A stretch of DNA of 64,000 nucleotides from Zizania palustris (Eukaryota > Streptophyta > Magnoliopsida > Poales > Poaceae): positions 19,637,913 through 19,701,912 of the forward strand of contig JAAALK010000086.1 in NCBI GenBank assembly GCA_019279435.1, written 5' to 3'. Every line of letters begins with the position of its first letter. Positions within the stretch are counted from its first letter, which is position 1. This document shows positions 51,660-64,000 of the stretch, piece after piece. The position numbers were made by a program, and so were the translations under genes. The notes beneath the pieces are model-generated. The model was not told the DNA's origin and did not search any database. It saw only the letters and a list, made by a program, of their open reading frames with translations.

Positions 51660-53579
51660 TACTCTTGCGGACGCGGTGAAGAAAACGAGAACCCCACGAA
51701 ATGCACACAGGTGCATGCCGGCCGGCCACAGTCCACACAGAGCGGCAAGAGCGCAGAGGATGCTGATGGACGATGGATGGACCGAGGACGTCTCTCTGCA
51801 TATATGCATGGCGCTGCCGAGCGCGCGCGTAGTCCGGCTAGCGTCGTCGTCGTCGTCGTGGAGCGACGCGACAACGCCAATGCATGCGCGCGCGCGGTGA
51901 TTTTGACGGTACCAACGCGATGCGCGCGCCGGCGCCGATCGAGGCTGCGACCCGCATGCATATGCATATGCATGCATGCCTCCCCGTGGATTTGTTTATC
52001 TGAGCACGCCCTGCCACTGCACGGCGCGCGCGCACAGCACAGCACAGCACAGTAGCCTTTCCGTTGGCCAACCGCTCCGTTGTTTTCAAGTCATGCAGGG
52101 GGTGTAGTACTAGCTGTGTGTGCACGCCTACTAGCAAGCAACCCTGAAAAACTGAGAGGACAAAAAAAGAGCTGAGACATATCTTCATTTTTTTCAACCT
52201 AAGCGAGTAACGATGATTTCGTTTTCGCATAAAACCTAGTTTAAGAACCATGATGCATCGAAGAGTTTTGCGAAACTCGAATATTCATCCATACTTTGAT
52301 AATTTGATAGAATAATACATATATAAAAATATATCAAAGTTGATTTTTTTCATTTTTATTAGGTACAGATCAATAGCAAAACCGGACGGAGAGAGTAACA
52401 CGTACGTAGGAAGATATTTAAAAAACCTATTGATTTATAAACTGAGGGCCAAAATAAATTCGCTTCGGAACATAAATAATAAATCTTTTTGTGACGGAGG
52501 GGAATATAAGAATCGCTAAAATTCAAGTTTAATTTGTGGGACAAACAAAGCAGATCAATCAGTGACACATCCTGCATCTAGCTAGCCCCCCTGCTGCCAC
52601 TTGACTGGCTAGCTAGCTACTTGCAGGCCGGCGCTGGCTCACGCATTAAACAAATTAAAATTTGGCACACTAGCTACCTAGCGATTCATTCATTCCTGTG
52701 GTCCTTTATTTCCACTTTGTTCCTCTTTCGTTTAATCACCCTACCTAGCTTTGATAAAAGTAGTCTCAAACAGTAGTACTGTACAGCCGATCGAGCAATT
52801 AAAATTGATCAAAGTTAGCGTTTTCGTGGTCCCTTAATTCTATCGAACAAATTAAAATGCAGATATATATACATGCATGGCCATATATGCATGCGCGTGA
52901 TCAGCTGAGCATGCGCATGCATGAAGCTTATACAAAACTACAATATAATTGCAGCGTCGAGCGTGTCTCGGCCTGTACGGCGTCGTGCGTGCTGGGTATT
53001 AACTAGCTAGCTAGCCGAGAGTAGTAGGCCAGTACACTATAACAGTGACTTAAAAGGTTAATTAACTTGCTAAAACTAAAGATTATGCGTTCGTTGTCAT
53101 ATAGGACCAGCCTGCAGCTAGCTAGCCGTGTCGTCACTGCTGGTTATATATATTCTCGATCGCCGGCCGGCCGGCCGGCCGGCTGCATGCAGGATGCTCT
53201 AGTCCAGGGTGCCTAGAGCTAACGCATTACGCATGCATGCATGCATGCCTAGTGATGGTCCAGGGTTATCGTATGTAGCGTGCATGCACTGTGTGTGTGT
53301 GCTGTGCTCGTTGGAACCGATGAAGAGGCACGCAAAAAGGCGGACTATGATATCAAACGGAAAGTGACATTGATTTTTAGTCGAGGAGTAAGTAAATAAT
53401 AATCACGAGATGCGACGCATGCAGCCCCCAGAAAGAGGGCAATACAATTGTAAAGAACTTCCGTAACTTTTATAGATTATAACTAAAAAAATTAGGTCCA
53501 ACATAAATATCTTAAAAGACTCCGAAAAAACGATGTGCTTTCTAAATTTTTCTCTATCCTCCCTATTTGTAGAGGGAGT
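51660..53579. other. Intergenic stretch, no gene seen
   Basis: A GC-rich, low-complexity block at 51660-52060 (CGT trinucleotide run near 51844, gcgcgc and gcatgc words) gives overlapping open frames on both strands without a recognisable domain. The rest is AT-rich. A GGCC repeat lies at about 53163-53182 and gcatgc repeats near 53230. Confidence 0.5.
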
Positions 53580-55036
53580 AGAGATGGCAATCATGTCCCT
53601 TTATCCGTTTACCTATGGATAAAAACCCTATTACAATCGAGTTTGTTCCTAATTTTATACCCGTGGGTATATTATTGGGTAAAAATCTATATTTGACGGG
53701 TAAACAGATACGGGTATGAGTATTCACTATCTATACCCATTTACCTGTTAATATTTATATATAAATAAAAACTAAACCCTAACTCTACCTACCCCACCTC
53801 TCTCCCTGTCGTCGCCCCCTCCCTCCCCTTCCCTCTCACGACGCCTCTCCCCTTCCCCTCCCTCCCCACCCCACTCTCTAGTAACTGCCCCCTTTCTCCC
53901 CTTCCCTCCCGCGGCGCCTCTCCCCTTCCCCTCCCTCTCACGGCGGCTTGGCCATGCTGTAGCGCCCCCTCTCCTCCCTCCCATGGTAGACAACTACCTC
54001 CCCTCCCTCCTACGGTTGCTAGTGGCGGCCCCTTGAGGGCGGTCCCTCCACTGTGAGCCTAGAGTGCCACACCGACGGCAATCTCGTCGTGGCCCCCACG
54101 CCGGTCCTTGGTCGGCCACCCCATCCGTTTCCCGTGCGTTCTCCACTTCTCCCTTGTACGTGCTTTCCACTGATTCACCACGCTCCCACGGCTAGCGGGT
54201 ATACGACGCCCGCAGGTAACGGGTATGGACATATCATTCTTCCCATCATAGGTTTCGGGTTTAGGTTTGGGTTCGAGTTTTTCTCACGGGTATGGGTATA
54301 GGTATGTAGGGCGGAGGGAGGGGGGGGGGCGCAGGGGCCTGGCCCCCTGCCGATTTTCAACCGAGCAATTTCTTGTCCCCAGCTAGCGTTGCATGAATGC
54401 TTGATAGCTGAGTTCACTATGTTGGCTTCTATTTTCTTGGTCAGGCCTATGGGAGGATTTTTGCAAGATGAATGTGGAAAGTTTTTGCTGTAATTTTTGC
54501 TAAGATGGTTTAGATGGATCTGGGTCTCTATAGGCTCCATTTTTACGGTGCAACCTTACATTCTTTTATGCTTGATTGTCCTAATCTGAAAATTAAATTA
54601 TTTAACGTAAAAATATTCTACTTATTTAATTGTAGACAAAATGTTAAGGCTAGTATTTTTGTTCGGTATCAATTGTGACCATCGAGATAGTATTTTTGGC
54701 TATGAAACTACTAAATATATGTCTATGGAATAAAATACATGTGTCATGCTTTTTTATTAAGTTACATGGTAGTTTATATTGAAAATGATCTAGCAGTGAA
54801 GATTAGCTCCTCTAATATTATTAAATCTTATAGAACTCAAGTTATTATAAAATTCAAGTTAATAGAAATGTATTTATTTTCTATTATCAAGCTTATGATA
54901 TATTATGTTGTGATAATGTGTTAGAACAAATTATTATTATCAGTATTGACGAGTTAGCCCCCCTTATGTTTAATTCCTGGCTTCGCCTATGTGGGTATGT
55001 ACTACCCGTACCGTGAAACCCGATTGTCATCCTTAG
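53580..55036. mobile_element. Degenerate terminal-inverted-repeat element with nested insertion
   Basis: The left end tagagatggcaatcatg and the reverse complement of the right end ctaaggatgacaatcg are related. Both subterminal regions carry tacccgtggg/gggtatggg words, a composition seen in common grass hAT-like elements. A second element appears nested at about 54307-54989, with ends tagggcggag and, reverse-complemented, taggcgaagccaggaatt. No intact coding frame. Superfamily and ends are uncertain. Confidence 0.5.
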
Positions 55037-56684
55037 TGACTAACATTCCCTATCTAATCTGGTTCCACCTGTCGATGATACGAAATATATAAATAAAAAA
55101 TGAGATATTTAATAAGTAAGGTCCACATGTTAATGATGCAAGACTAAAATATAGGGAATATGACATTGAGAGTTTGTTGGAGAGTAAAAGGATTTAGAGA
55201 TTAAAATTTATTAAGAGGATCCCCTATAAGAGATTTTAGAGAATAAAAAATAGCAACTCTCTTGAATATGCTCTAATACGGTCTACATGCATGCACACTG
55301 CTCCTGGTTAACTATAATTTTAGAGATCTTAAATAATTAATTAATATGTATATTTTATTTAAATTTATGTGTACATATTTATGCTTAACACATAAATGCC
55401 CCCATTTGATAGTGATTTTTGAGGATGGTTTTACAGAAATTAACTAAAACCTCTGCCGAAAAGGTAAAAATAGAAATGATTCATGGTAGAATTTAGGAGA
55501 ATCAATTCACATCTTTGTATTGCAGAAAAGAATTAGGTAAAACATCGGTTCCCATGAGGACCAGACTAACAAAAAATGAAAATATCTATAGAAGTTCATG
55601 AAAATATTTATACATCATTGGAGTATATATATTAGCTAGCACACTATACAATATAAGAAATGTAATTTATAGTTCATATTATTATTTATTTATTTATTAT
55701 GTATAGTTTTATATTACATAACAATAGTGATCCCATATATAATACAACCCAAAAACATAAATATAATGGTTATTTTAGACGACTGTACTCTTTTACATGA
55801 ATTAGAATCTCGTTATCTATCCAATCAAACAATTTTACCGCTAAATTTGATTATAACATGTCACTTTCAAATGAAATAAAAAATCGTAATAATCGAACTA
55901 TGCCAAACAGATCCAAAATTTATTGGATACCTACCAGAAACGACGACCTTGCAACTCTACAAAAATTTCCAATTCTTACGAGAAATAACGTACGTTCATA
56001 CTTTTTCAAACAATCGAAGCCGATGATCACGCATCTCCTCCGATCATGCGTATGGGTATCATCGATCGATCGACAGGCGTACGTATCTCGGTTGTTGATC
56101 GGCATCCATCCATGTATCCTTTTGTGATTGATCTCTTTCGATCAGCTTGCACCCGAGCCGTACGTGGCTTTAATTCCCTGCGTGTGATTGGTGGACGGTG
56201 GCGTGGTGGTGCATGCATGTGGCCGTGTGTGCCCTGCCCACAGGATGGCGCGGGCGCCACCCGCACGTACGTACACCCTCCCGCCCGCGCCGCGCCTCGC
56301 CGCGCCATCTGAGAGCGCGCTCCGCTCGCGCGCGCGCGCGCGCCGTGCGCGGCCGGCCGGCCGGCCGGCCGGGAGCTAAGCTCGCTGCTAGGTGCAGTGC
56401 TAGCCTAGCGCCCTAGTAGCCTGGCTTTTGCGTGGCCGGCTCGGCCGGCCGGCCGGTGACGGTGAAAGGCGATCTATCGTACCGGCCAGCCGGGAGGGAG
56501 GGAGGGGTAGATGAAATTAAGGCGATCGTACGCACGTGCTGTACGAAGGACATTATATGACATATCCCGGATTGGGAAACCACGGCCAGTCTTAGTTTTG
56601 GAAGCTAGCTAGGTTGATTTGTTTCATATATATCCATCCGAGTTTTCAGCATCTCTGCGTACGTACGTGAATGTCTGTATGTTA
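55037..56684. other. Intergenic stretch, no gene seen
   Basis: 55037-55275 resembles, in its ends and interior, the Tourist-like MITE at 12896-13257 (right end agagttgc...gaatatgctctaa). The rest is AT-rich up to about 56050. A GC-rich low-complexity block follows (56150-56480) with CG repeats near 56327-56342 and GGCC repeats near 56351-56372. Open frames there look like composition artefacts. Confidence 0.5.
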
Positions 56685-57043
56685 GTGCATCTCCAATGCA
56701 ATGACTAGGATGATTTTTATAGCATTAAATAACAGTCCACATAAGCAAAAATCTGATTTGGCATAAGAGTTAATGAGGAAAGAGGAGAAAAATTGAGGAA
56801 ATGATTTCTCATGCAAGAAATGGTTTCTATCACTAATACCAAGGATGAAGAAATCACTCTACATGCATTGGAAGAGTATAGTAGTTTCTATAGATGGGGC
56901 CCACTTATTTATGATTGGGCAAAAGAGGAAAAAATAAATATAGACAAGAAACCATGAATTGTGAGAGCGAGTTTCTATGAGTAATTTCTTAGTGACATGG
57001 CATGTATAGAAACTACTAGATTGTTTCTTGGTTGGGAATGCCC
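56685..57043. mobile_element. Tourist-like MITE (359 bp)
   Basis: Ends GTGCATCTCCAATGC and, reverse-complemented, GGGCATTCCCAACC are flanked by TTA at 56682-56684 and 57044-57046. The interior is AT-rich with gaaacc/ggtttc words in inverted orientation. Confidence 0.65.
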
Positions 57044-57046
57044 TTA

Positions 57047-57313
57047 GGGGGTGTTTGGTTTGGGGTTGCTAAAGTTTAGGGACTAAACTTTAGTCCCTAA
57101 ATTGCCAAACATGGGGACTAAAAGGGACTTCCCTAAACTTTAGCCCTTGTCCCCAAAACCTTGCTAAAAGGGACTAAAAGTACTACTTACCTCTCAACTT
57201 TCACTCTTTTTTAGTTTTTTAGTTGTTAGAACCAAATAGAAAGGGACTAAAGTTTAGTCCTATAAAAAAGGAAGCTAAAGTTTAGTTTAGTCCTAAAGAA
57301 ACCAAATAGGCCG
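57047..57313. mobile_element. Tourist-like MITE (267 bp) with TTA duplication
   Basis: Ends GGGGGTGTTTGGTTT and, reverse-complemented, CGGCCTATTTGGTTT are flanked by TTA at 57044-57046 and 57314-57316. The interior has repeated gggactaaagtttag in both orientations. Its left TTA is also the right TTA of the neighbouring MITE. Confidence 0.8.
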
Positions 57314-57316
57314 TTA

Positions 57317-58957
57317 GTACTGAATAAATGCATGCAGTTGCGTGCTGCTAGCTCGATCTCACCCTCCATGGCACCACACATTTATCGATCTATTGCTCAT
57401 GCTCACGCGACAAGGCCATAGCTAGCTAGCCCTAATCAATTTCAGCTGGGTCCAATCCAACAACCAACTCGATATATATCCATATCATATGCAGAAATTG
57501 AAATTTCCCAGATGCATGCATGCATGCAAGGTGCACGCAGTTCTGTCGGTGTCAAGATACACAGAACCTAGTGATAAAAAACAATGCCGCGTTAATTGCA
57601 ATTTGCACACTTGTTCTTCGATGATTCGATCATCTCCTTGTTCTTATATATGGGCCCCAGCTGCCAGAGCCTGTCTCATGACACGGGGCTCAAAACACAA
57701 GGATTGGATTGCATGTGTAGTGTTTTCTACTTGCTAAATATATATATTGTCGTAAAATATATGTCGCTTCAGCATTTGTACTCATTAATTAATGGTTTTT
57801 ACAATTCTCTAAGCATTAAAACAACAACTATAAGTAATAAAGTGAGGGCAAAAAAAATGTATGGACAATTCTAGAACTATTGGCATTTTAGGACTAGTAC
57901 CGGTAGAATATGCATGCCGACTCGACGCCACAGCAGCAGCAGCAGCTTACCACATACTCGATCGGTCACGATCTCCAGTTCTACTGTGTATCTGGACATT
58001 ATTATTCACCTAGCTGGCTGCCTCGTTCCGCATGGACTTGGTCCCAGCTGCAGCTCAATGCTTTAAAAGTTTGGTGTGACTTGTGAGTTGTGCTTGCTTG
58101 CCTCCAGATTATTCCAGATTTATGTACTTGGAAGGATCCATTCTAGTGCTGGACCACTGGCGCAAATTCAAGCAAGTTTCACCTCAACCGAAGCATTCGT
58201 GCAGTAGTTCGGTTCTGGAGTACTTCTGGTACCGGTGATATGAACTGACTTACTCGATCTCTCTGCTTAAAAACAAAATTGGACAATCTGACTCTGAGAA
58301 CACAAGAGTCTCGAGTAAGCTAAGCAATGCCCAATGCGCGAAGATGGATGAAATCTTCCTCAGATGTACACAGAAAATGCAGTTCCATCTAGCTCCAAAT
58401 CCAAGGTTCGAAAGGGTTCATTCTAAGCTTAATTAAGCTGTCGCTGGAGGCTCCCCAGTGAGGGATTCATTTCATCCACGGCTCCAGATCAGGATGATGA
58501 TTTTTAGAGCTAGATTTAGTTAGCTCTAAAAAAATTATAGATCCAGAAGTCGGTCTTTTGCACGGTCATCTAAGAACATTATATTGGCGCACAGGGACGA
58601 TGGTATGAACTCCAATACATTTTCATAGTTGCTGCAAAATACACGTCGCAAATAGCCCCAGCACAAATTAAAATCTAATAAAAAGGCTCGAGCCACAGCA
58701 AGCAGGAAATTCATATTTGCTAAGGCATTCACAGCTGACCATATGGAACAAAAGTAACGCCTACATTACAACTACCACTGGGACTGCTATAAACTACCAA
58801 CTGTTTGATGACGGTCGGTCAGGACTCAGGACAAGACTTAGCAGGAAACCGGCCAAGGAATGGAAGCCATAAACATGCGAGGATGGGATGCACATGCCAA
58901 CACCTTGAGACTGTAAGGGTGAAATATCCCTTGCAAGAACTGCGCAGGCCAGATCAA
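57317..58957. other. Intergenic sequence and 3' UTR of the PDS5-like gene
   Basis: No gene is supported between 57317 and about 58500; a CAG run lies at about 57932-57946. Sequence from about 58560 to 58957 is the likely 3' UTR of the minus-strand PDS5-like gene. Confidence 0.55.
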
Positions 58958-61900
58958 TTAGTTATGAGACTTTCGCCTGCGCTTCTTTCCAGTAGAAGTT
59001 TTAGCAGACACGTGCTCTTCCTCTTCAGATGGGACGCCCTCTTTCTCCTTTTGCTTTCTTTTGGTTGAAAGGCCATTTGTCTTGGATCCATCAGCAGCTT
59101 TGGGAGTGCTTGCATCTTTTGGATTTGATTCAGTGGATTTAGCTTCATCTTTTGAATCTTTGTGTTTGCTGCCAGAGTCATCTTTTGATTTGTTTGCACT
59201 TTTAGTGCTACCAGCCTCATCCTTGTTGCTTGCCTTTAGCAGTCCATCCTTTGTCTTGCCAGTGGATCGAGATGATCTTCCACCTTCATTCTTGAGGGCA
59301 CTGCCAGTTTTAGGTGTCTTGGATATCTCTTCATCATCCTTTTCCACACTTTTCCCCTTCAATCTAGTTGAACTCAAAGGACTGTCATCATTTGGCAAAC
59401 TATCGCTGGGGCGTACACCTTTTGGGCGTCCTCTTTTCTTGGGGAGATCGATACCATCAGTGCTGTGTTGTTTCCCACTGCACAGAAAACAAAACACCAG
59501 TTTCAGATAAGCTGTTGCATGTAGGCTGCATCAAAATGGCACATAACGTATCAAAAGTACCTGCTGGGTGTTTCTGTGTTTTCTTCCTTTGTTTGTTCAC
59601 CCAATCTCACTCTACCTCTTCTGCCACGTGGCCTGGTTAAAATGATGAGTAACTCAGAAGATTAAAAATTAAACTCTCATAAGGATAAGGGCTAAATGAT
59701 GAATAGAAATGGAGCATCAGCTAACATTTGCCTACTATAGCACACGTATGTATGCAGCAATATAGCAAATAATTTTTGTGCTTACTGTTGGAAGTCCCTC
59801 CCATAAATAGCGAAGTGACAAGACACAAAACTGGAAAGACAGTAAATCTATAATCTATGCTGATGCTAGATAATGAATGAGCCTCTCCTACTGTTTTACT
59901 TCAAAAAAAAAAAAGAATGCAATGAGTAATCCAATCAAGCACACCTAAAGCTCAGAGCCTCGGAAATTAAAGATCATTCATTCTAGAGTACCTTATTTTG
60001 TCTATGCTAATCCATTTAATGTAATAGGCGTTTCCAAGCATCTTGAACACATATCAAAACTTATATGAGATAGGGAGCATGGTTGTCACGGCGCCCCGGC
60101 GAAACCAATCGCTAGGGGACTGACTGGACGCCTAGGCACCTAGGTGGGCGCCTAGGCTGCTGCTGCCTGCTGCGGCGAGGGAGCAGGGGAGGGGGAGAGG
60201 ATGAGAGAAGCAGAGAGGAGAGAGGCGCCACAGGGAGGGGTAGCAGGGGCAGCGGCGGCGCAAGGGGAAGGGGTAGCAGAGGCGGCAGCACGACGCACGG
60301 GGAGGGGTAGCAGAGGCGGCGGCGCAAGGGAAAGGGGTGGCAGAGGTGGCGGTGCGGCGCACGGGGAGGGGTAGCAGAGGCAGCGGCTGACGGCGCAAGG
60401 GGAGGGGTAGCAGAGGCGGCGGCCGGCGACCACACATTGACCTAGTCGGCCGCCCAGAGACGCCTGGGCGACTGCCTAGTCGCCATGGGCAACGCCTTGA
60501 ACGGCCAGGCGGGCGCCTAACTCCACTAGGCGAGGCGAGCCGGCATGGCGCTCAGCGGGGACTGCCTGGACGCCTAGTCGGCGCCTAGGCGACGCCGTGA
60601 CAACCATGATAGGGAGACTGCAGGTTTATAGGAGTGAATATCCAAATCATATATATTGTTTAAGTTCTGACATAACTAAAAACTGACGTCTAGATCAAAG
60701 GTGCAACATAGAATATTTACATACATATCAGATGATGCATCAGGATTCTTGTCTTGTTCCTGCAGGATAGCAGATGGATTAGAAAGGGGCAAAAGAGGAT
60801 ATAGATAACTGCATAAGGCTACACAAACAAACCTCATCAATGAATTCCCATTTTTCATTCTTAAGCAGTAGTCGCTCAACATCACCATCATCATACACAA
60901 CCTGGGAACCAAAGAAAAAAATGAAGGGATCCAGAGATGAAACTGAGCCAAAAAAAAGAAAGAAAATCCAGAGATGCGTTGTTATTTGGTAATGTTTTGG
61001 ATGGCACAAGGGAATAAGTGGAGCAGGCAGAGGTCCTTTCCCCAATGTGCACCTTGTGCTTTTTAGAAGAAGCATCAAATGACTTAACAACACCATTATA
61101 GAACCTGCAGAACAAGAAACGGATTCAATCATTCAAAACAAGCCAAACAACATGCCAGCAAAACTTATGTAGCTAATGACAATATGACATATTCTAGCAA
61201 AAGAGGGTGAGGAAACATGGACAGACAAAATGTAGGGGTACAATATAACTTGACACAGAAGGAATAATTAATTTTAAAAGGTTGAATAAGAAACCACATT
61301 GCAGCTTTAGAAACATTAAAAGAAAGTAATGAATAAAGCAATTGATGTGCCATGTTCATCTCGATCAAGGACTTCATTTTAAATATTGTTAACAAATATC
61401 AGCATGACCAATGAATCAATGGGTACTGGAGAGCCTAAAAACACAATCTATAGACCACTACATCTTAAAGAAACATATATAATTTTTGTTGAGCATAACG
61501 AGCAGGAGAAGAAACATATATAATTGTTATAACACTTACTTTTTGTCATCAGGCCACCATACTTTGATTCTTGAACCCACAAGACTTCCATCAATAATGC
61601 TGTTCTTTGGTTGGGGAGCCTGACAAAAGAAATGAAAAAAGTTTTTAACAATTAAAACAGAAATCAGATCACAAGACTCTACAACAACAGCAATCAAGTA
61701 TGCATACCTCTTCAGCTTCCTGTACACGTTTTCTTTTTGAGCCCCCACTATCACCTGGCTGGCCTTTGCTTTTACCGGTTTTGATCAAAGATTTGGGAGA
61801 GACAATTTCCTGCATTATGACACAACAGCCATTGTGGTCACTGGTCAGTCAAATAGAATTATCATAGCATACACAAATATTTCAACACAAAGTCACAAAC

Positions 61901-63920
61901 CCAGCAGAATTAATATCCAATGCAAATAAAGCCTCTATGAACTGTCTCTGTAGCTAGAAAATAGTTGGTCACAGGTTACCAATACCAATCAGAAAGTTAA
62001 TACATTTTTTAAAAGGACTTAGAGAACTTTAAAAATGTCATATCCATCAATCAATGTCAATAGAAGTTATAGATTTGAAAAGAACAATGTTTGAGGTTCC
62101 AGTGTTCCACTGTTTGTAAATAACACCCCTTCCAGAAACCTTATAGTAGTGAATTCACATAGATATAAAATCATAAATATGAAAAGCACAAATCCAACCT
62201 TTGTCTAGTGATACTAATGCCCGACTTATGTGCAAAGCAAAAAATCTTAACTCATCTAGCGGTAACAAAGAAACCACCTTTAAACAGATATCATCATTGT
62301 CTTCATCAGGTAGAGTATCTTCCTGCCGTTTCAAATTGGCCTTGCGCTGCTTCTTCAAAGATTCCCCTTCACCAGTCTTTTTTGATGAAGGCTTAATTTC
62401 ATCTTTAGCCTGTCGTCTTGTGGACCTTCCACCGTTGTCACTGACTACACCAGCCTTTTTAGATTCTAAATCTGATCTTTTGCCCTTTCCAACAGTCTTC
62501 TTCTCCTGCGACTTTGATGCAGGAGGCCGACCTCGCTTTGGCTTGATTACTGGTGTACTATCGACAGGTTTTGGTTTGTCATCAGCAGTTATATTGCCAG
62601 TCTCTGATGGCAACTTATTATCACCATCATTTGTCACGGGGGATAACTCCCCAGAGGCTATAATATCCTTATTGTTGTTAACAGCTTTAGAATGCTGAGC
62701 AACCTCAGAATCAGTGGAAAATTCAAGTTTACAACTTTTCTTTAAAGTGATATCAGATGGCTTTTCAGGCTCTGTGGTGACTGGTTCTGGTACTTCTTTA
62801 GCACCACTTATCACATCATCAGAAACTTTTGCCTGCTTGACATCAGAAGACAATCCAGGCTTCTGATCAGAAGAAACTGGTTCATTTGGAGACTTGACCT
62901 TGTCAACTGGAGAATCACTGTTGCTAACCACCGTTGTGGAAGTACTATTTGGAGGGGTGCCATCTTTTCCAGGGCAAATGGTATCTTGCTCTAGCTTTGG
63001 AGATTCCTGAGAAATATGGTATGTTCATCGTGATTCATGATATCTATCACACTTTCAAGAACTCTAGATTGAATATCAATAGCAGCATACCTGAGGTGAC
63101 TCATCCGAAACAGTCTTATCAGATGATTTTCTGTCAGCCACCTGCATAATAAGTTTTAGTGATCACTGGTCAGCTTGGCTGAAATAAACTATCAATATAT
63201 CAGAACAATAATGGTGCCCAGTATAACATCAGATTGAGAGAACTTACACTACAGACAATTATATATCACACAATTGACAGCACCAGATCATGGACTGTTA
63301 TCAACACTACCAGAAACCAAAACATGAGACACTATCAAACATATCCTCATTGTCCAACATATCTTTGAATAATGCCAAGGAACTCGCCTAATCCCATAAC
63401 CATTGCTTGAAAATTCACAGTTGATACTTCTTTCAGTCAACATAACTATCGACCACTAAGACAGAATTCCAGGGTTCAAATTATATTTCTAGATGTATAA
63501 TGTATTACCTTTGAAGGACAACCAACAACCTGATATTTAAAACTAACACATATTTTATCCTAGTAAGAACACTAAAGATTTGCCTGTCTAAACAGTTTAT
63601 ATACAGACTGAGATTTAAGAATAAACACATATATAGATACATTGAAAAAACAAAAAAATAACTCTAAGATCAGCAAACATAATTATGCATTCAAATAGAT
63701 GTTCTAATTTGTAAGTAGTTTAACTGACCGTTTCCTTTCCAGGAGCATCAGCATTGTCAGCTACTCCAGCATCTAAAGCATCTTGGAACAATGATGTAAC
63801 AACTTTGCTGTACTCATCTAAGGGAGTGTCCTGAAGTAACGAAATAAACACCGACTTTAACTTTTCATGACACATACCAATTACCTTCTCTGCAAGTCCA
63901 AAAGATGCTGGAGGTGTTTC
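58958..63920 (-). CDS. PDS5-like cohesin-associated protein, C-terminal part (5' end beyond window)
   Basis: Ten exons on the minus strand (63920-63729, 63141-63091, 63006-62278, 61809-61708, 61619-61540, 61104-61053, 60901-60833, 60761-60727, 59632-59561, 59477-58958) join by GT-AG sites in consistent phase to 633 codons and a stop. The first exon (SLFQDALDAGVADNADAPGKE region) resembles the end of a HEAT-repeat domain. A long acidic/lysine-rich linker follows, with AT-hook-like KPKRGRPP and later KKRGRPKG. A Tudor-type domain lies across five exons (VGSRIKVWWPDDK, FYNGVVKSFD, VVYDDGDVE, WEFIDE). The tail is very lysine/serine-rich. This order matches plant PDS5 homologues of the C type, nuclear cohesin regulators for sister-chromatid cohesion and repair. 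The paralogue is not certain. One intron holds a hAT insertion. Confidence 0.85.
60078..60608. mobile_element. Non-autonomous hAT element (531 bp) in an intron of the PDS5-like gene
   Basis: Perfect 16-bp terminal inverted repeats CATGGTTGTCACGGCG are flanked by a perfect 8-bp duplication ATAGGGAG (60070-60077 and 60609-60616). Subterminal cgcctaggc words match the element at 39529-40380. The interior has a GC-rich repeat of ggggaggggtagcagaggc units (about 60230-60420). It lies between the exons at 59561-59632 and 60727-60761. Confidence 0.92.
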
Positions 63921-64000
63921 CTACAGAGCCAATTTGAAAATTTAGTGAAGATGACAAGACTATATTGTTAATATGGAAAATGTAATGAATGGGAATTACT
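63921..64000 (-). other. Intron sequence of the PDS5-like gene at window end
   Basis: The acceptor (ctctgtag on the minus strand) precedes the exon at 63920. The upstream exons that should encode the HEAT-repeat part lie beyond 64000. Confidence 0.6.

Noticed and set aside
51635..52055. Overlapping 136-138-aa frames on both strands
   Set aside because: GC-rich low-complexity sequence with CGT and GCGC runs. Open frames appear in most phases and no domain is visible.
58954..59510. Plus-strand frames opposite the last exon of the PDS5-like gene
   Set aside because: Shadow of a lysine/serine-rich exon whose minus-strand reading has conserved motifs and proper splice sites.
60112..60437. Leucine/proline-rich minus-strand frames near 60.3 kb
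   Set aside because: They translate the GC-rich repeat inside the hAT element and have no coding signal.
1..64000. CRISPR arrays, bacterial operons, phage or plasmid features
   Set aside because: No regularly spaced repeat-spacer array or prokaryotic gene organisation is seen. All tandem repeats found are in transposons or are microsatellites.

Overview
The window is nuclear DNA of a grass (Poaceae), probably a panicoid. The evidence is intron-bearing plant genes, dense LTR retrotransposons, many small Tourist-type and hAT elements, GC-rich first exons beside AT-rich introns, and a canonical MIR156 hairpin. The species cannot be fixed from sequence alone.

Layout. 1-9697 is most of a very young Ty1/copia element of Sirevirus type. 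Its 5' LTR is cut by the window start, and gag and pol lie in one frame split by a single TAG. 9698-15120 is intergenic, with a solo-LTR-like block and Tourist MITEs. 15121-26690 is a complete, very young Ty3/gypsy element of Tat type with a perfect 5-bp target duplication. Downstream of pol it carries about 60-bp tandem repeats and a large antisense gene whose four inferred introns join the exons in frame. 27225-27950 is a long imperfect palindrome.

The genic part starts at about 28.7 kb: HCT (BAHD hydroxycinnamoyltransferase, two exons, plus strand); RPL23A (ribosomal protein uL23, minus strand), which shares a short divergent promoter with an MRS2/CorA magnesium channel gene (five coding exons, plus strand); MIR156 (minus strand, near 46.6 kb); and the 3' part of a PDS5-like cohesin-associated gene with Tudor and AT-hook-like motifs (minus strand, 58.9 kb to beyond the window end). 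Three non-autonomous hAT elements with perfect 8-bp target duplications sit in introns of MRS2 (two) and the PDS5-like gene (one).

The host genes are not a functional cluster: they cover lignin/chlorogenate synthesis, translation, magnesium transport, developmental phase control and chromatin. The most unusual content is in the retroelements: the antisense gene in the gypsy element, and matching in-frame UAG codons between gag and protease in two unrelated elements. All intron-exon structures were worked out by eye from GT/AG sites, reading phase and remembered family conservation; none was tested against transcripts.
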